NCBI RefSeq assembly: GCF_020905345.1
Contig: NZ_JAJJMO010000001.1
Location: 372,001 to 436,000, forward strand
Source of the DNA: Flavobacterium pisciphilum
Lineage (GTDB): Bacteria > Bacteroidota > Bacteroidia > Flavobacteriales > Flavobacteriaceae
Direction: 5' to 3'
Length of the DNA stretch: 64,000 bases
The translations under genes were made by a program, and so were the position numbers. This document shows, piece by piece, positions 9,069 to 17,751 of the stretch (position 1 is its first letter; every line of letters begins with the position of its first letter). The notes under the pieces are model-generated. The model was given only the letters and a program-made list of their open reading frames with translations. It did no database searches and was not told where the DNA came from.

Positions 9069-10067
9069 TTATTTTGCTTTAAATACTACATTAGGCAAAT
9101 AGCCATGATACTGTTTAAATACCAATGAAAAATAGGAGGTCTTATTGTACCCTAATTCATAAGCGATGTCGCTAATTAATTTAAATTTTCCGCTTTGCAA
9201 TAATTCTTTTGCTAGTATTAATTTTTCATTTTTAAAATAAGTCGCTGGACTCATGCCAAATACACTAGCATATAAATTTCTATATTTTGAAATCGACATA
9301 TGGGCAATTTCAGCTAACACTATAATTCCTGGGAAAGGAACCATCAAATTAGATAATAAATACTTTTGTGTTTTCATGATGGCTGTTAAATCCTTTTCTA
9401 AAAACAATCCTACTTTGGGCATATTAGAATTTAGCCTTTCAACAAAATAACCAAAAAGTTTATAAGTGGCACTTTTTAGTAAAAACTCATAATTCATAAG
9501 ATCCATCTTTTGTTGTTTTAAACTGTGTAACACAACTTTGCTTCTGCTATCTATATGTCCATAATAAAACATTTTTCTCGTTTTATCATCAAAAACATTT
9601 TTGAAGTCTTTATCTAAAAATTCATCTTGAAAATACGTTTTTATAAACGATTTGCGAATATACAATCTCAAAGAAAATGATCTTTGTCCAACCTGAGAAA
9701 CATAAGTGCTTTTATGGTTGCTATCCATAATAGCAAAGCCAAGCTTGGATTTATACCCTATATTATGTTTGACATTGTCTACAAAATGTTTGCTAAAATT
9801 ATCACTCATATCATAATAAATAATCCAAAAATCCTCCTCAGACGGCATTCGTGTTAAGCGCATGGGTTTGTGTAGCACCAGATCAACAATAAGTATTGAT
9901 ATATCAGGACTAATCTCCATAAAATAACTAGAACCGCTAGCCTTGCTCTCAGGAAAATACATTAATTTATTATTGACTCTTGTACATCCCAACCTATCAG
10001 CAAAATCTTGTTGCCATTCAGGTGTTAATGATGTAGTATGTTTAAATTCCGGAATTGTTATATCCAT
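9069..10067 (-). CDS. AraC-family regulator, type A, pair 1
   Basis: 332 residues from MDITIPEFKHTTS. The longer frame starting at 10121 would overlap the upstream gene by 47 nt, and the paralogue at 11736-12731 aligns from this Met, so I chose 10067 (7 nt after the upstream stop). The N-terminal ~200 residues form an uncharacterised sensor-like domain (ASGSSYFMEISPD; EDFWIIYYDMSDNFSKH). The C-terminal two-helix-turn-helix AraC domain includes FPGIIVLAEIAHMSISKYRNLY and ISDIAYELGYNKTSYFSLVF. It is the second gene of a pair with a type B regulator. Tight spacing suggests a heteromeric regulator, which is inference. Confidence 0.85.
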   Translation of the reverse strand: MDITIPEFKHTTSLTPEWQQDFADRLGCTRVNNKLMYFPESKASGSSYFMEISPDISILIVDLVLHKPMRLTRMPSEEDFWIIYYDMSDNFSKHFVDNVKHNIGYKSKLGFAIMDSNHKSTYVSQVGQRSFSLRLYIRKSFIKTYFQDEFLDKDFKNVFDDKTRKMFYYGHIDSRSKVVLHSLKQQKMDLMNYEFLLKSATYKLFGYFVERLNSNMPKVGLFLEKDLTAIMKTQKYLLSNLMVPFPGIIVLAEIAHMSISKYRNLYASVFGMSPATYFKNEKLILAKELLQSGKFKLISDIAYELGYNKTSYFSLVFKQYHGYLPNVVFKAK

Positions 10068-10074
10068 ATTCTTT

Positions 10075-11055
10075 TTAAAATAAACTTTGATATTCCTTTG
10101 GAAAAACGCCATACATCTCATTAAATCGTTTTGCTAAATAAGAAACATTCGCATAGTTTAATTTATGAGCCACTTCATTTACTGTAAACTTTCCTGTTTC
10201 TAGTAACTCTTTGGCACGATATAATTTATTATTGTAAAAATAGGTTCCTGGATTCACCCCAGAGATTTTGGCAAATAACTTCTTGTATTTTGAAGGGGAC
10301 ATAGAAACTTGTTCTGCCAAAAAAATCACACCAGGAAACGGTCCCTCAATATTACTTTGCAGCATCGCTTTTGAGGTTATAATGCTCTTTATATCAACAT
10401 TGATTGTTTTGTCTATAATAATTTTTTTATTTCCTAACTGATTCAGATAATTGCCTATTAATCCATAAATAAGACCTTTAAAATAAGTTTCATATAAGGG
10501 ATTATCATAGGGTGTTTTCCTAAAATCTTTTATTAAAATTAAACTATCAAGACACATACGATCCAAACGGATAATTGTATTTTTTTCAGCATCAAGAATT
10601 ATATTTGCAATTGGTGCTATTTTGGTTATTTTAGCAAAATACTTTTTTAAAGCTTCCTTATCAAATAGAATACAAATGACAAATATTCGAGTGCCATTTC
10701 TAACAATATAATGCATGTCTATTGCACAATCTACAACAGATAAATTAAAATTTAATTTTCCTATCAAAGTTGATTGCTTTTCTATAATGAATTCAACATC
10801 CAAATTAGTGAGATAAAAATACAGCCCTATAAAATTGGAGTTTTCATTGTGATATTTTAATAATACCTCTTCTTTATATGTTGTGTCAACCAACATAGCA
10901 GTAATGCCATCTTCTATTGGTAAAACAAAATGGGTTCCTTTCCAAATTTCATTATCACCTTTAATAAAATTTCCCTCTATAGAACCTCCTATGGCTTCAG
11001 CTAATACATCAATCCAATCCTGTTCTGTATTGTTGTTATGTGCAATTGTTTTCAT
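10075..11055 (-). CDS. AraC-family regulator, type B, pair 1
   Basis: 326 residues. The N-terminal domain (DWIDVLAEAIGGSIEGNFIK...) parallels the type A partner in layout but is clearly diverged. The C-terminal AraC DNA-binding domain contains FLAEQVSMSPSKYKKLFAKI and VNEVAHKLNYANVSYLAKRF. It is the paralogue of 12740-13720. The only promoter-like signal I see upstream is module C, about 500 nt before the start. That would place this regulator pair in the same regulon as the surface genes, possibly autoregulated. Confidence 0.85.
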   Translation of the reverse strand: MKTIAHNNNTEQDWIDVLAEAIGGSIEGNFIKGDNEIWKGTHFVLPIEDGITAMLVDTTYKEEVLLKYHNENSNFIGLYFYLTNLDVEFIIEKQSTLIGKLNFNLSVVDCAIDMHYIVRNGTRIFVICILFDKEALKKYFAKITKIAPIANIILDAEKNTIIRLDRMCLDSLILIKDFRKTPYDNPLYETYFKGLIYGLIGNYLNQLGNKKIIIDKTINVDIKSIITSKAMLQSNIEGPFPGVIFLAEQVSMSPSKYKKLFAKISGVNPGTYFYNNKLYRAKELLETGKFTVNEVAHKLNYANVSYLAKRFNEMYGVFPKEYQSLF

Positions 11056-11560
11056 ACTAAAAGTTTAACTTATAATTTCATAATTCTTATTAATAAAAAC
11101 TCTAAAAAAAAGCTAACCGCTTGCAAAAAACTAGTCCAATTATTTACCAATAATAGGTTGTAGTTATATTGTGTTTTGCATAAATAGCTAGAATTTTTAA
11201 TAGATAATTTATTTAAGAAATCATTTTCCCTCTACATTCTCTAAAGTATAATCAAGAATTCAACCATGAAGCCCATTTTTCTTTATCCAAAACTTTTTTC
11301 AGAATCAGTTTCTCATAAATGCTTCAGGTTTTCATGCTCCTAGTCTGATAAGTCATATTTATATTATCATTTTTTTTAGGATATCTTTGTATGTTAAATG
11401 AACATTAACTATATATTATTTATGCTCATTATCTTTTTAATACATATTAATTATTATTACATTTGTTTTCATTTCTACAGATTACTCTTACATATTTTTA
11501 TTTATAACTAAATCAACGTTTTGTGATTTCTTTTAACAAAAATAGTATTAGAGTATATTA
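11056..11560. other. Long AT-rich leader/intergenic region
   Basis: About 505 bp between the type B regulator start and promoter module C. It is very AT-rich. I see no convincing reading frame, hairpin terminator or homology to neighbouring genes. If module C drives the AraC pair, this is an unusually long 5' leader. Otherwise it is what remains after loss of a gene that module C once served. Confidence 0.4.
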
Positions 11561-11628
11561 CAAAAGTATATCGGACATAGCTCTTTAAACTACCACAGAT
11601 ACTCATAAAATCAACATGAAAAGTTACA
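11561..11628 (-). promoter_or_regulatory. Promoter module C (upstream of AraC pair 1)
   Basis: Minus strand: TGATTTTATGA, 7 bases, TGGTAGT, 20 bases, TACTTTTG (11568-11561). The geometry matches modules A, B, D and E, although spacer and flank sequences are unrelated. It sits between the terminator of AraC pair 2 and AraC pair 1, just as module B sits after the terminator of pair 1. Confidence 0.6.
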
Positions 11629-11677
11629 TGACGCAAAATGAGTTGCCTTGTTTTTAAACCTTTTCAAGCAAAAAAAA

Positions 11678-11702
11678 TCCCGATTACATCATGCAATCGG
11701 GA
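11678..11702 (-). terminator. Terminator of AraC pair 2
   Basis: TCCCGATT/AATCGGGA-type stem around ACATCATGC, followed on the minus strand by a T7 run, about 34 nt after the type A stop. Confidence 0.8.
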
Positions 11703-11735
11703 AATAGTATTCATTTCTAAATATGATTTATTCTA

Positions 11736-12731
11736 CTAAGATGCCTTAAGCACAGTATGCGGTAAAACGCCAAAGTAATCTCTAAAAATAGACGAAAAGT
11801 AGGTGGTCTTATTATAACCTAATTCATAAGCTACATCACTAATTAATTTAAAATCACCACTTTCTAGTAATTCTTTTGCTAATATTAATTTTTCGTTTTT
11901 AAAAAATAAAGCAGGGCTCATTCCAAATATAGTATTATATAAGCTTCTATATTTTGTAGGCGACATATGTGCAATATTTGCTAAGAATTCTATTCCTGGA
12001 AATGGAGATGCTAGATTGGACAACAAATACTGTTGACTAAGCATGACCGCATCAATGTCTTTTTCGAAGTGAGTTCCAGTATTAGGCATTTTAGCTTTTA
12101 ATCTTTCTATTAAATATCCCAATAAAGTAAAAACTGATCCTTTTAATAAAAATTCATAACTAGGATTGTCTATATTTTGCTGCTTTAAACCATGCAATAT
12201 CACTTTACTTCGACTATCAATATGACCATAAAAGAACATTTTCTTTCTTTCATCATCAAAGATTTCTTCAAAATCCTTCTCAAATTCTGAATCATTAAAA
12301 AATGTTTTCATGTATGATTTACGAATAAGCAGTCGTAATGAATAAAACCGTTCTCCTACTGTAGCCAAATAACTACTCGCAATCTTGTTATCTACAATCG
12401 CAAAATTTAGTTTTGACTTATACCCTATTTTATGACTTACATCATCTACGATGTGTTTACTAAAACTCTCGCTCAAATCATAATAAACAATCCAAAAATC
12501 ATCTTCATAAGGCATTCGCATAAAGTGAATCGGTCTATTTAAAACCAAATCAATAATATCAACAGATACATCTGGGAGAATTTCCAAAAAATAACTAGAG
12601 CCACTAGCCGTTTCAGGAGGTAAACTCATAACATTATCTACAATTTTAGCATCTAACTCATTAACAAATTTTTGTTGCCATGCAGGTGTTATGGAATAAA
12701 AGTGTTTAAACTCGAGGGTTAAATTACTCAT
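11736..12731 (-). CDS. AraC-family regulator, type A, pair 2
   Basis: 331 residues, close paralogue of 9069-10067 along its whole length. Shared features are TPAWQQKFVNEL, TASGSSYFLEILPDVS, DDFWIVYYDLSESFSKH and a C-terminal AraC domain with LISDVAYELGYNKTTYFSSIF. It starts 8 nt after the stop of its type B partner, the same gap as in pair 1. The conserved order B then A and the matching terminators show that the two-gene unit was duplicated. Confidence 0.85.
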   Translation of the reverse strand: MSNLTLEFKHFYSITPAWQQKFVNELDAKIVDNVMSLPPETASGSSYFLEILPDVSVDIIDLVLNRPIHFMRMPYEDDFWIVYYDLSESFSKHIVDDVSHKIGYKSKLNFAIVDNKIASSYLATVGERFYSLRLLIRKSYMKTFFNDSEFEKDFEEIFDDERKKMFFYGHIDSRSKVILHGLKQQNIDNPSYEFLLKGSVFTLLGYLIERLKAKMPNTGTHFEKDIDAVMLSQQYLLSNLASPFPGIEFLANIAHMSPTKYRSLYNTIFGMSPALFFKNEKLILAKELLESGDFKLISDVAYELGYNKTTYFSSIFRDYFGVLPHTVLKAS

Positions 12732-12739
12732 GAATATAT

Positions 12740-13720
12740 TTATAATAAATTTTGGTATTCTTTTGGGAAGATCCCGTATTTGCTATTAAATCGCTTTGCT
12801 AAATAAGAAATATTTGCATAATTTAATTTATCCGCAACCTCGCTAACTGTATATTGTCCTGTTTCTAATAACTCTTTGGCGCGTTCTATTTTTTTGCCAT
12901 AAAAGTAACTCCCAGGACTTAATCCAGAAATTTTAGTAAATAGCTTTTTATATTTTGATGGTGACATAGACACTTTTTCTGCCAAAAAATCCACTCCTGG
13001 AAATACTTCATCAATAGACTCTAATAACATGACTTTGGAGACAAGAATACTCTTTACATCATCACTCATTACCTTACCAATTATAAATTTTTTAGTCAAT
13101 AATTGCTCTAGATAATTTCCGATTAAATTATTTATCAATCCTTTAAAATAAAAATTAAACAACGAATTATCATACGTTATTTTCATAAAATCTTTTATTA
13201 AAGCAGCACACTCCGTATTCATTCGATCCATCCACACAATAGTATTCTTTTCAGCATCAAAAATATCCTTGGTAATTGCTTTTAATGCTGGAATTTTGTC
13301 CATATATCCTCTTAGTAATGTTTTATCTATGTATATACTAATTATATATGTTCTATTATCTTTGTTAATTACATAATTAAAATCTAAAACACAATCCATA
13401 ATTAATAAATTATAATCTTGCTTGCCTATTAATGTAGCTTCATCATCTAAAATAAAATTAATATCTTGGTTCAAAACATAAAAATAAAACCCTATAAAAT
13501 GATCCACATCATTTTTAAATTCTAATAATGTGGTATCTTTATAAGTAACATCTCCCATCATGGCAGATCTATTATTATCCCATGGCAAAACATAATGTGT
13601 TCCTTCGTATAATTCGTTATTTCCTTTAATAAAATTTCCATCAATAGTACCTCCCAAGGCTTTCGCCAATATATCAATCCATTCTAAATCCGCACCACGT
13701 CTAAGAGTTATCACTTTCAT
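12740..13720 (-). CDS. AraC-family regulator, type B, pair 2
   Basis: 326 residues, paralogue of 10075-11055 (EWIDILAKALGGTIDGNFIK; FPGVDFLAEKVSMSPSKYKK; VSEVADKLNYANISYLAKRF). It is the first gene of the second pair. I found no copy of the TGGTAGT promoter module upstream, so the two pairs may differ in regulation. Confidence 0.85.
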   Translation of the reverse strand: MKVITLRRGADLEWIDILAKALGGTIDGNFIKGNNELYEGTHYVLPWDNNRSAMMGDVTYKDTTLLEFKNDVDHFIGFYFYVLNQDINFILDDEATLIGKQDYNLLIMDCVLDFNYVINKDNRTYIISIYIDKTLLRGYMDKIPALKAITKDIFDAEKNTIVWMDRMNTECAALIKDFMKITYDNSLFNFYFKGLINNLIGNYLEQLLTKKFIIGKVMSDDVKSILVSKVMLLESIDEVFPGVDFLAEKVSMSPSKYKKLFTKISGLSPGSYFYGKKIERAKELLETGQYTVSEVADKLNYANISYLAKRFNSKYGIFPKEYQNLL

Positions 13721-14044
13721 AAGAAAAAAATGTTTATTATAAAATTAATAAAAAACGCTCAGAATCACCCCTATAATTTCATTATAATCACTCTAAATAC
13801 TAGGCTTCAGACAAAATATATGCACTTATTTTTTCATGAGAAACATCCTAAAAAAAGAAGTTAAATTAATTATTTTTTATATTATTTTTCTTTCTATTTA
13901 TGCAAAATGTTTAGCTTGGCAAATAACAATAAGCAAAAGAAAAATCAATACTTCTCCATCTTTTTAAATTGTGAATATCTATTTCATGAATTGTTGATTT
14001 CTTTTTCATTAAAATCTATCTTTGACACCCTTAAAAAAAAATAA
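13721..14044. other. Divergent intergenic region, AraC pair 2 / DUF4494
   Basis: 324 bp, AT-rich. On the plus strand it holds the promoter of the DUF4494 gene. On the minus strand no clean TAnnTTTG box was found for the AraC pair. No gene is seen. Confidence 0.5.
13994..14024 (+). promoter_or_regulatory. Canonical flavobacterial promoter for the DUF4494 gene
   Basis: TTG (13994-13996), 20 bases, TATCTTTG (14017-14024). The predicted start near 14031 leaves a leader of about 14 nt. It has the ordinary TTG -33 box, in contrast to the TGGTAGT modules nearby. Confidence 0.6.
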
Positions 14045-14590
14045 ATGAGCACAATTTGGTACGAATGCAAAGTAAAATATAGAAAGACAGATGATATTGG
14101 AACACAAAAGGTTACAACTGAACCTTATTTGGTAGATGCTTTATCTTATACAGAAGCTGAAACCAGAATTAATGAAGAAATGTCTGCCTATATTAGTGAA
14201 GAATTTAAAATCACAAATATAAAAATGGCTAATTATGCCGAAATTCACCCTTTTGAAAATGCAGATCGTTGGTTTAAATCAAAAGTTTCTTTAATGGCGT
14301 ATGACGAAGAAAGTGGTAAAGAACGTAGATCAAACATGTATATATTAGTTCAAGCCAATGACGTAAAAGAGGCTTATGACAATACAATTGCTATAATGAA
14401 AAACACCATGGGTGATTACACTATTCCTGCTATTGCTGAATCTCCTATTATGGATGTTTTCCCTTATTTTAGTGGTGAAGAAGGAGAAATGGAACAATTG
14501 GAAAGATTCAATGCTCTTAAGGCTTCAAAACCAGAATTGGTTGCTGCTGGAGAAACAGGAGATGATTTTGTTGGAGCAGAAAGTGAATAA
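14045..14590 (+). CDS. DUF4494 family protein
   Basis: 181 residues, soluble and acidic, no signal peptide (MSTIWYECKVKYRKTDDIGTQ...). The first ~140 residues match my recollection of DUF4494, a Bacteroidota family of unknown function. The C-terminal tail is acidic (GETGDDFVGAESE). This is the only intact copy; two 3' fragments lie at ~16929-17130 and ~20003-20164, downstream of duplicated genes. It is convergent with the ~690-residue protein gene, separated by a strong hairpin. Confidence 0.75.
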   Translation: MSTIWYECKVKYRKTDDIGTQKVTTEPYLVDALSYTEAETRINEEMSAYISEEFKITNIKMANYAEIHPFENADRWFKSKVSLMAYDEESGKERRSNMYILVQANDVKEAYDNTIAIMKNTMGDYTIPAIAESPIMDVFPYFSGEEGEMEQLERFNALKASKPELVAAGETGDDFVGAESE

Positions 14591-14619
14591 TACACTTTAA
14601 CTTTTATAATCGTTTATGA

Positions 14620-14644
14620 GAAGAGGACTTTTTTAGTCCTCTTC
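14620..14644 (+). terminator. Terminator of the DUF4494 gene
   Basis: A perfect GAAGAGGACT/AGTCCTCTTC stem with TTTTA loop, then a T-rich run. A degenerate copy follows the third DUF4494 fragment near 20188-20212. Confidence 0.85.
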
Positions 14645-14690
14645 TTTATTTATATATGGACTTTATAAAATAGAAAAAGCCATTAAACAC

Positions 14691-16775
14691 TTACTCTATT
14701 ATTTTATCAATACATGTTTGCTCAATACAGTTCCAAGTAGTACCATTATAAAGCTTTAAACAATTACTGATAGTATCGTAAACAAGCATTCCTTCAACTG
14801 GGATAGCAATAGTTATTTCTGGTGAAGCAACTTTACTAATTGCAAACCCTTTTTCTTTAGATTCTAAAATTAAAGCTCCGTTTCTTTGATTCACTGCAGG
14901 GTGATTTTTACGATCCAGACTAGAAATAATTGTCAAAGAACCTGCTTGCGTACCTATAACAATACCCGGTTTATAACAAACTCCACACGTGTGATCAAGT
15001 GTAATAACAATAGAACTAGAAGGAGACACACAGTTGTATTTTTCAGAATAATAATACGCAGTATAAGTTCCGCTAGTAGTAACGGCTGTAGGATCTATAA
15101 CCACTACTCCTTTCGCATCTTTCCAAACTAAAACTGTTCCAAATGGTTTTGAGGATGTAACAAGACTATTTAAATCTAAAGCCAAATCTTGACAAATTAC
15201 TCCTTTATTTACTAAAATTGGGGCTTCATCACCCGCTGCACAAGAAAAAATCACTTTATTATTACTAGTATAACTACCTGATGTCGTACCAAAATTCATT
15301 GAAATACCGATACCATTATCAATATTAAGTCCAGGGTTTATAGTATTTTTAAAAGTCATCTCACTTCCTAAATTAGCATTTAATAAACCATAGTAAGCAG
15401 AAAAATAACCACTCCACGGCACGCCTCCAATATACTCAAAAGCTTCATAGGAAGGTTCTCTTGTTACTCCAACAACCAAATTAGGGGCTGTACCAGATAC
15501 AAATCCTGGCCCAACATCTTTCCCTTCCAGATAAGAATCCCAACCATGTGCCAATTTCACTTCTTCAGTATTCCCAGATGGTATAGTTATCGAATAATCT
15601 ATAAAAAAATAATTATCTGGAAGATTATAAACATATTTTACTGTCAAATCATAAGTCAAGCCATTTTTGACAGCAGCGAGTTTGATTTCATTTTTAAAAT
15701 GACCAAGAGAATATTCTATATGACTTTGTTGTGTACTGCTAACAACCTCTAGCCTCGTTCTAGGTAACGTTGTTAATAATAATGTTCCACCAGTAAAATA
15801 AGTATTGCCAACAGAAAGTACGATACCATGTGTACTCCCTGGAACACCATATAGATCTGAAGTACCTTTAACTAAATTGTTGCCCGAACTATATATTTGA
15901 TTCGAATTTTTCCTTCGGACTTGCATATTTGCAGCACCTGATAAAGTAATTCTAAGTCCATCATCTGCATTTGTCCCACCCGTTTTGTTTATCACTGTTT
16001 GGCCATAGAAACTAGCTTTGCAGCTATCCTCATTGTCATTACGAATAAAACGATATAATTGTCCACTTGCTGGGAGTTTATCTATATTAGAGATAAAATT
16101 TATAGAAGCGACAGGATTTACACCACTATTATGCAACCATAATTGTTTAGCTTCCACAGTTAAATCAATGCCGTTAAATATACCAATAGAAGCGGCGCTT
16201 GTGTTTGTATTTAAATTTGGCTCCTGATTATAGATATATTCTATACTATTGGTTCCTTCATACAACTTAACCTGAAAAGAAATTACAGGCGAAGAAGCAT
16301 TATAAGCCCACTTCCAGTTTTTCCACTCCGCAGTAAGAACCCTATTTGGTGCTACACCTGTAGTACGATATGAAAAAACTCCACCAACTCCACTTAAATC
16401 ATCCCATAAAGGAGCTAGTAAAGTCAGGTTATTAGGATATAGTGAGACAATTGAGTTCTCTTCAACAAAAAAAGGAAAATTAAAAGAGATAGTTCCATTT
16501 GAACTAGCATAAAAATCATAGTAAATTTCACATCCAAATTGAAAAGAAAAGCCTATGGGTAACTTACCACTCCCAATATTATCAGAACTAAGGGTTGGAA
16601 CAACTTCTCCCCCTGTAAGATAATTAAAGGTGCTATTCTCGCTTTTAAAAGTATATGGGATACTTGGCTTTTCACGCCCTCCCCCCTGAGGTTGCTGAGC
16701 AACAATCTTTACTGGGCACCAAAGTAGCAGTACAAAAATTACTATTTTATAACTATCTAATAAAAAATATCTCAT
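14691..16775 (-). CDS. Secreted surface protein, ~690-residue family, copy 1
   Basis: 694 residues with a signal peptide (ends CPVKIVAQ). Residues ~45-230 contain FNYLTGGEVVPTLS and YASSNGTISFNF, the beta-rich N-terminal module common in Bacteroidota adhesins. The middle (~250-520) is unrecognised. An Ig-like stretch (~540-600, TTSGTYTAYYYSEKYNC) is followed by a C-terminal module ending EGMLVYDTISNCLKLYNGTTW. No type IX sorting domain is visible. The 3' half is almost identical in DNA to copy 2, while the 5' part is clearly diverged. Unlike copy 2 it lacks the downstream 168-residue gene. Transcribed from promoter module D. Function unknown; a surface or matrix role is inferred. Confidence 0.8.
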   Translation of the reverse strand: MRYFLLDSYKIVIFVLLLWCPVKIVAQQPQGGGREKPSIPYTFKSENSTFNYLTGGEVVPTLSSDNIGSGKLPIGFSFQFGCEIYYDFYASSNGTISFNFPFFVEENSIVSLYPNNLTLLAPLWDDLSGVGGVFSYRTTGVAPNRVLTAEWKNWKWAYNASSPVISFQVKLYEGTNSIEYIYNQEPNLNTNTSAASIGIFNGIDLTVEAKQLWLHNSGVNPVASINFISNIDKLPASGQLYRFIRNDNEDSCKASFYGQTVINKTGGTNADDGLRITLSGAANMQVRRKNSNQIYSSGNNLVKGTSDLYGVPGSTHGIVLSVGNTYFTGGTLLLTTLPRTRLEVVSSTQQSHIEYSLGHFKNEIKLAAVKNGLTYDLTVKYVYNLPDNYFFIDYSITIPSGNTEEVKLAHGWDSYLEGKDVGPGFVSGTAPNLVVGVTREPSYEAFEYIGGVPWSGYFSAYYGLLNANLGSEMTFKNTINPGLNIDNGIGISMNFGTTSGSYTSNNKVIFSCAAGDEAPILVNKGVICQDLALDLNSLVTSSKPFGTVLVWKDAKGVVVIDPTAVTTSGTYTAYYYSEKYNCVSPSSSIVITLDHTCGVCYKPGIVIGTQAGSLTIISSLDRKNHPAVNQRNGALILESKEKGFAISKVASPEITIAIPVEGMLVYDTISNCLKLYNGTTWNCIEQTCIDKIIE

Positions 16776-16844
16776 TAAAAAAAAATTATATTAACTACTC
16801 CATTTTATCAATTACAAACATTATAATCATATCTTAATTAAGGA

Positions 16845-16910
16845 CAAAGTTAGAAAGACATTTTCCCTCATTACTACCATTTAAAATCATAAAACCAATA
16901 CAATAAGTCA
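16845..16910 (-). promoter_or_regulatory. Promoter module D (surface protein copy 1)
   Basis: Minus strand: TGGTTTTATGA, 7 bases, TGGTAGT, 20 bases, TAACTTTG (16852-16845). The leader is about 60 nt. Confidence 0.65.
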
Positions 16911-16928
16911 TCTTAAATTAAAAGGTTC

Positions 16929-17130
16929 TTTATGAAGAAAGTTGTTAAAGAACGTAGCTCAAACATGTACATATTAGTTCAAGCCAATGACAAAAGAGGC
17001 TTATGACAATACAATCGCTATAATGAAAAATACCATGGGTGATTACACTATTCCTGCTATTGCTGAATCTTCTATTATGGATGTTTTCTCTTATTTTAGT
17101 TGTGAAGAAGGAGAAATGGAACAAATAGAA
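16929..17130 (+). pseudogene. DUF4494 3' fragment, copy 2 (frameshifted)
   Basis: Closely matches roughly 14306-14510 of the intact gene (GYNTMGDYTIPAIAES-type region, 'EEGEMEQ'). A 2-base deletion after GCCAATGAC breaks the frame. The fragment then jumps from 'GAAATGGAACAA' straight into the sequence that lies beyond the terminator in copy 1. It has no start and no promoter, and is a relic of tandem duplication. Confidence 0.8.
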
Positions 17131-17157
17131 AAAGCCATTCTTAACAGGAATGGCTTT
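17131..17157. terminator. Hairpin after DUF4494 fragment 2
   Basis: AAAGCCATTC, 7-base loop, GAATGGCTTT. It is probably the terminator for the minus-strand 168-residue gene (17218) as well. A related hairpin is at 20245-20274, and the first arm only survives near 14670. Confidence 0.7.
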
Positions 17158-17217
17158 ATTGACTCTCTTTGAAGTCACAGATTGTAAATTTACATTATCA
17201 AGTTTTAAATCTTTTAT

Positions 17218-17724
17218 TTATTTCCAAAACGACCATTCATTCCCATTATAAATACACATCACTTTTTTGACGGTATCATAACAAATTGTACCCGCCATAG
17301 GTTTAACTATATTTAAATGAGGAGAGCCCACTTTAGGTAATATCAATGCTTTATCGGTAGTTTGCAAAACAAGTACTCCTTTTACTGAACTGCTTAAATC
17401 TCCAATAACTGTTCCCCCATCTACTTCTGGAATTCCATTTTGTTCTAACAAATTTACAGCACCAGTATTTATAGATAAATCTATCCAAGTTACACCGTTA
17501 TAATACATAACTTTTTTTTGAATAGCATTATAAATTAACATGCCTGGAGTTAAAGCAATTCCTGTAGGTAATGTAGTTACCCAAGGTAAAACGATTCCTG
17601 AAACACCTCCTGTACCAAAATCTAATATTCCTGAACCTTCTACATTGTGCTTGCCAATTGCCACTTGGGCGTTTGCAGTTAATCCAGCACCAATCGTCAA
17701 AATTATAAATAATATGTTTTTCAT
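17218..17724 (-). CDS. Small secreted protein with two 'YNG..W' modules
   Basis: 168 residues with a signal peptide (ends LTANAQ). It contains two copies of a short motif: GMLIYNAIQKKVMYYNGVTW (~75-95) and GTICYDTVKKVMCIYNGNEW (~145-165). The same motif ends the ~690-residue proteins and, more loosely, the N-terminal module of the collagen-like protein. It begins 27 nt after the stop of copy 2 of the ~690-residue family and is therefore co-transcribed with it. Probably a surface partner; function unknown. Confidence 0.75.
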   Translation of the reverse strand: MKNILFIILTIGAGLTANAQVAIGKHNVEGSGILDFGTGGVSGIVLPWVTTLPTGIALTPGMLIYNAIQKKVMYYNGVTWIDLSINTGAVNLLEQNGIPEVDGGTVIGDLSSSVKGVLVLQTTDKALILPKVGSPHLNIVKPMAGTICYDTVKKVMCIYNGNEWSFWK

Positions 17725-17751
17725 TTTTCAAGTTGATTATTAATTAAATAC

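Noticed and set aside
10068..10121. Upstream start of the type A AraC gene giving 350 residues
   Set aside because: It would overlap the preceding gene, and the extra residues have no counterpart in the paralogue.
11056..11560. A remnant porP/sprF gene downstream of promoter module C
   Set aside because: I could not find any readable similarity to the PorP/SprF sequence in any frame by eye.
14412..14600. 62-residue plus-strand frame inside the DUF4494 gene
   Set aside because: Out-of-frame shadow of the annotated gene.
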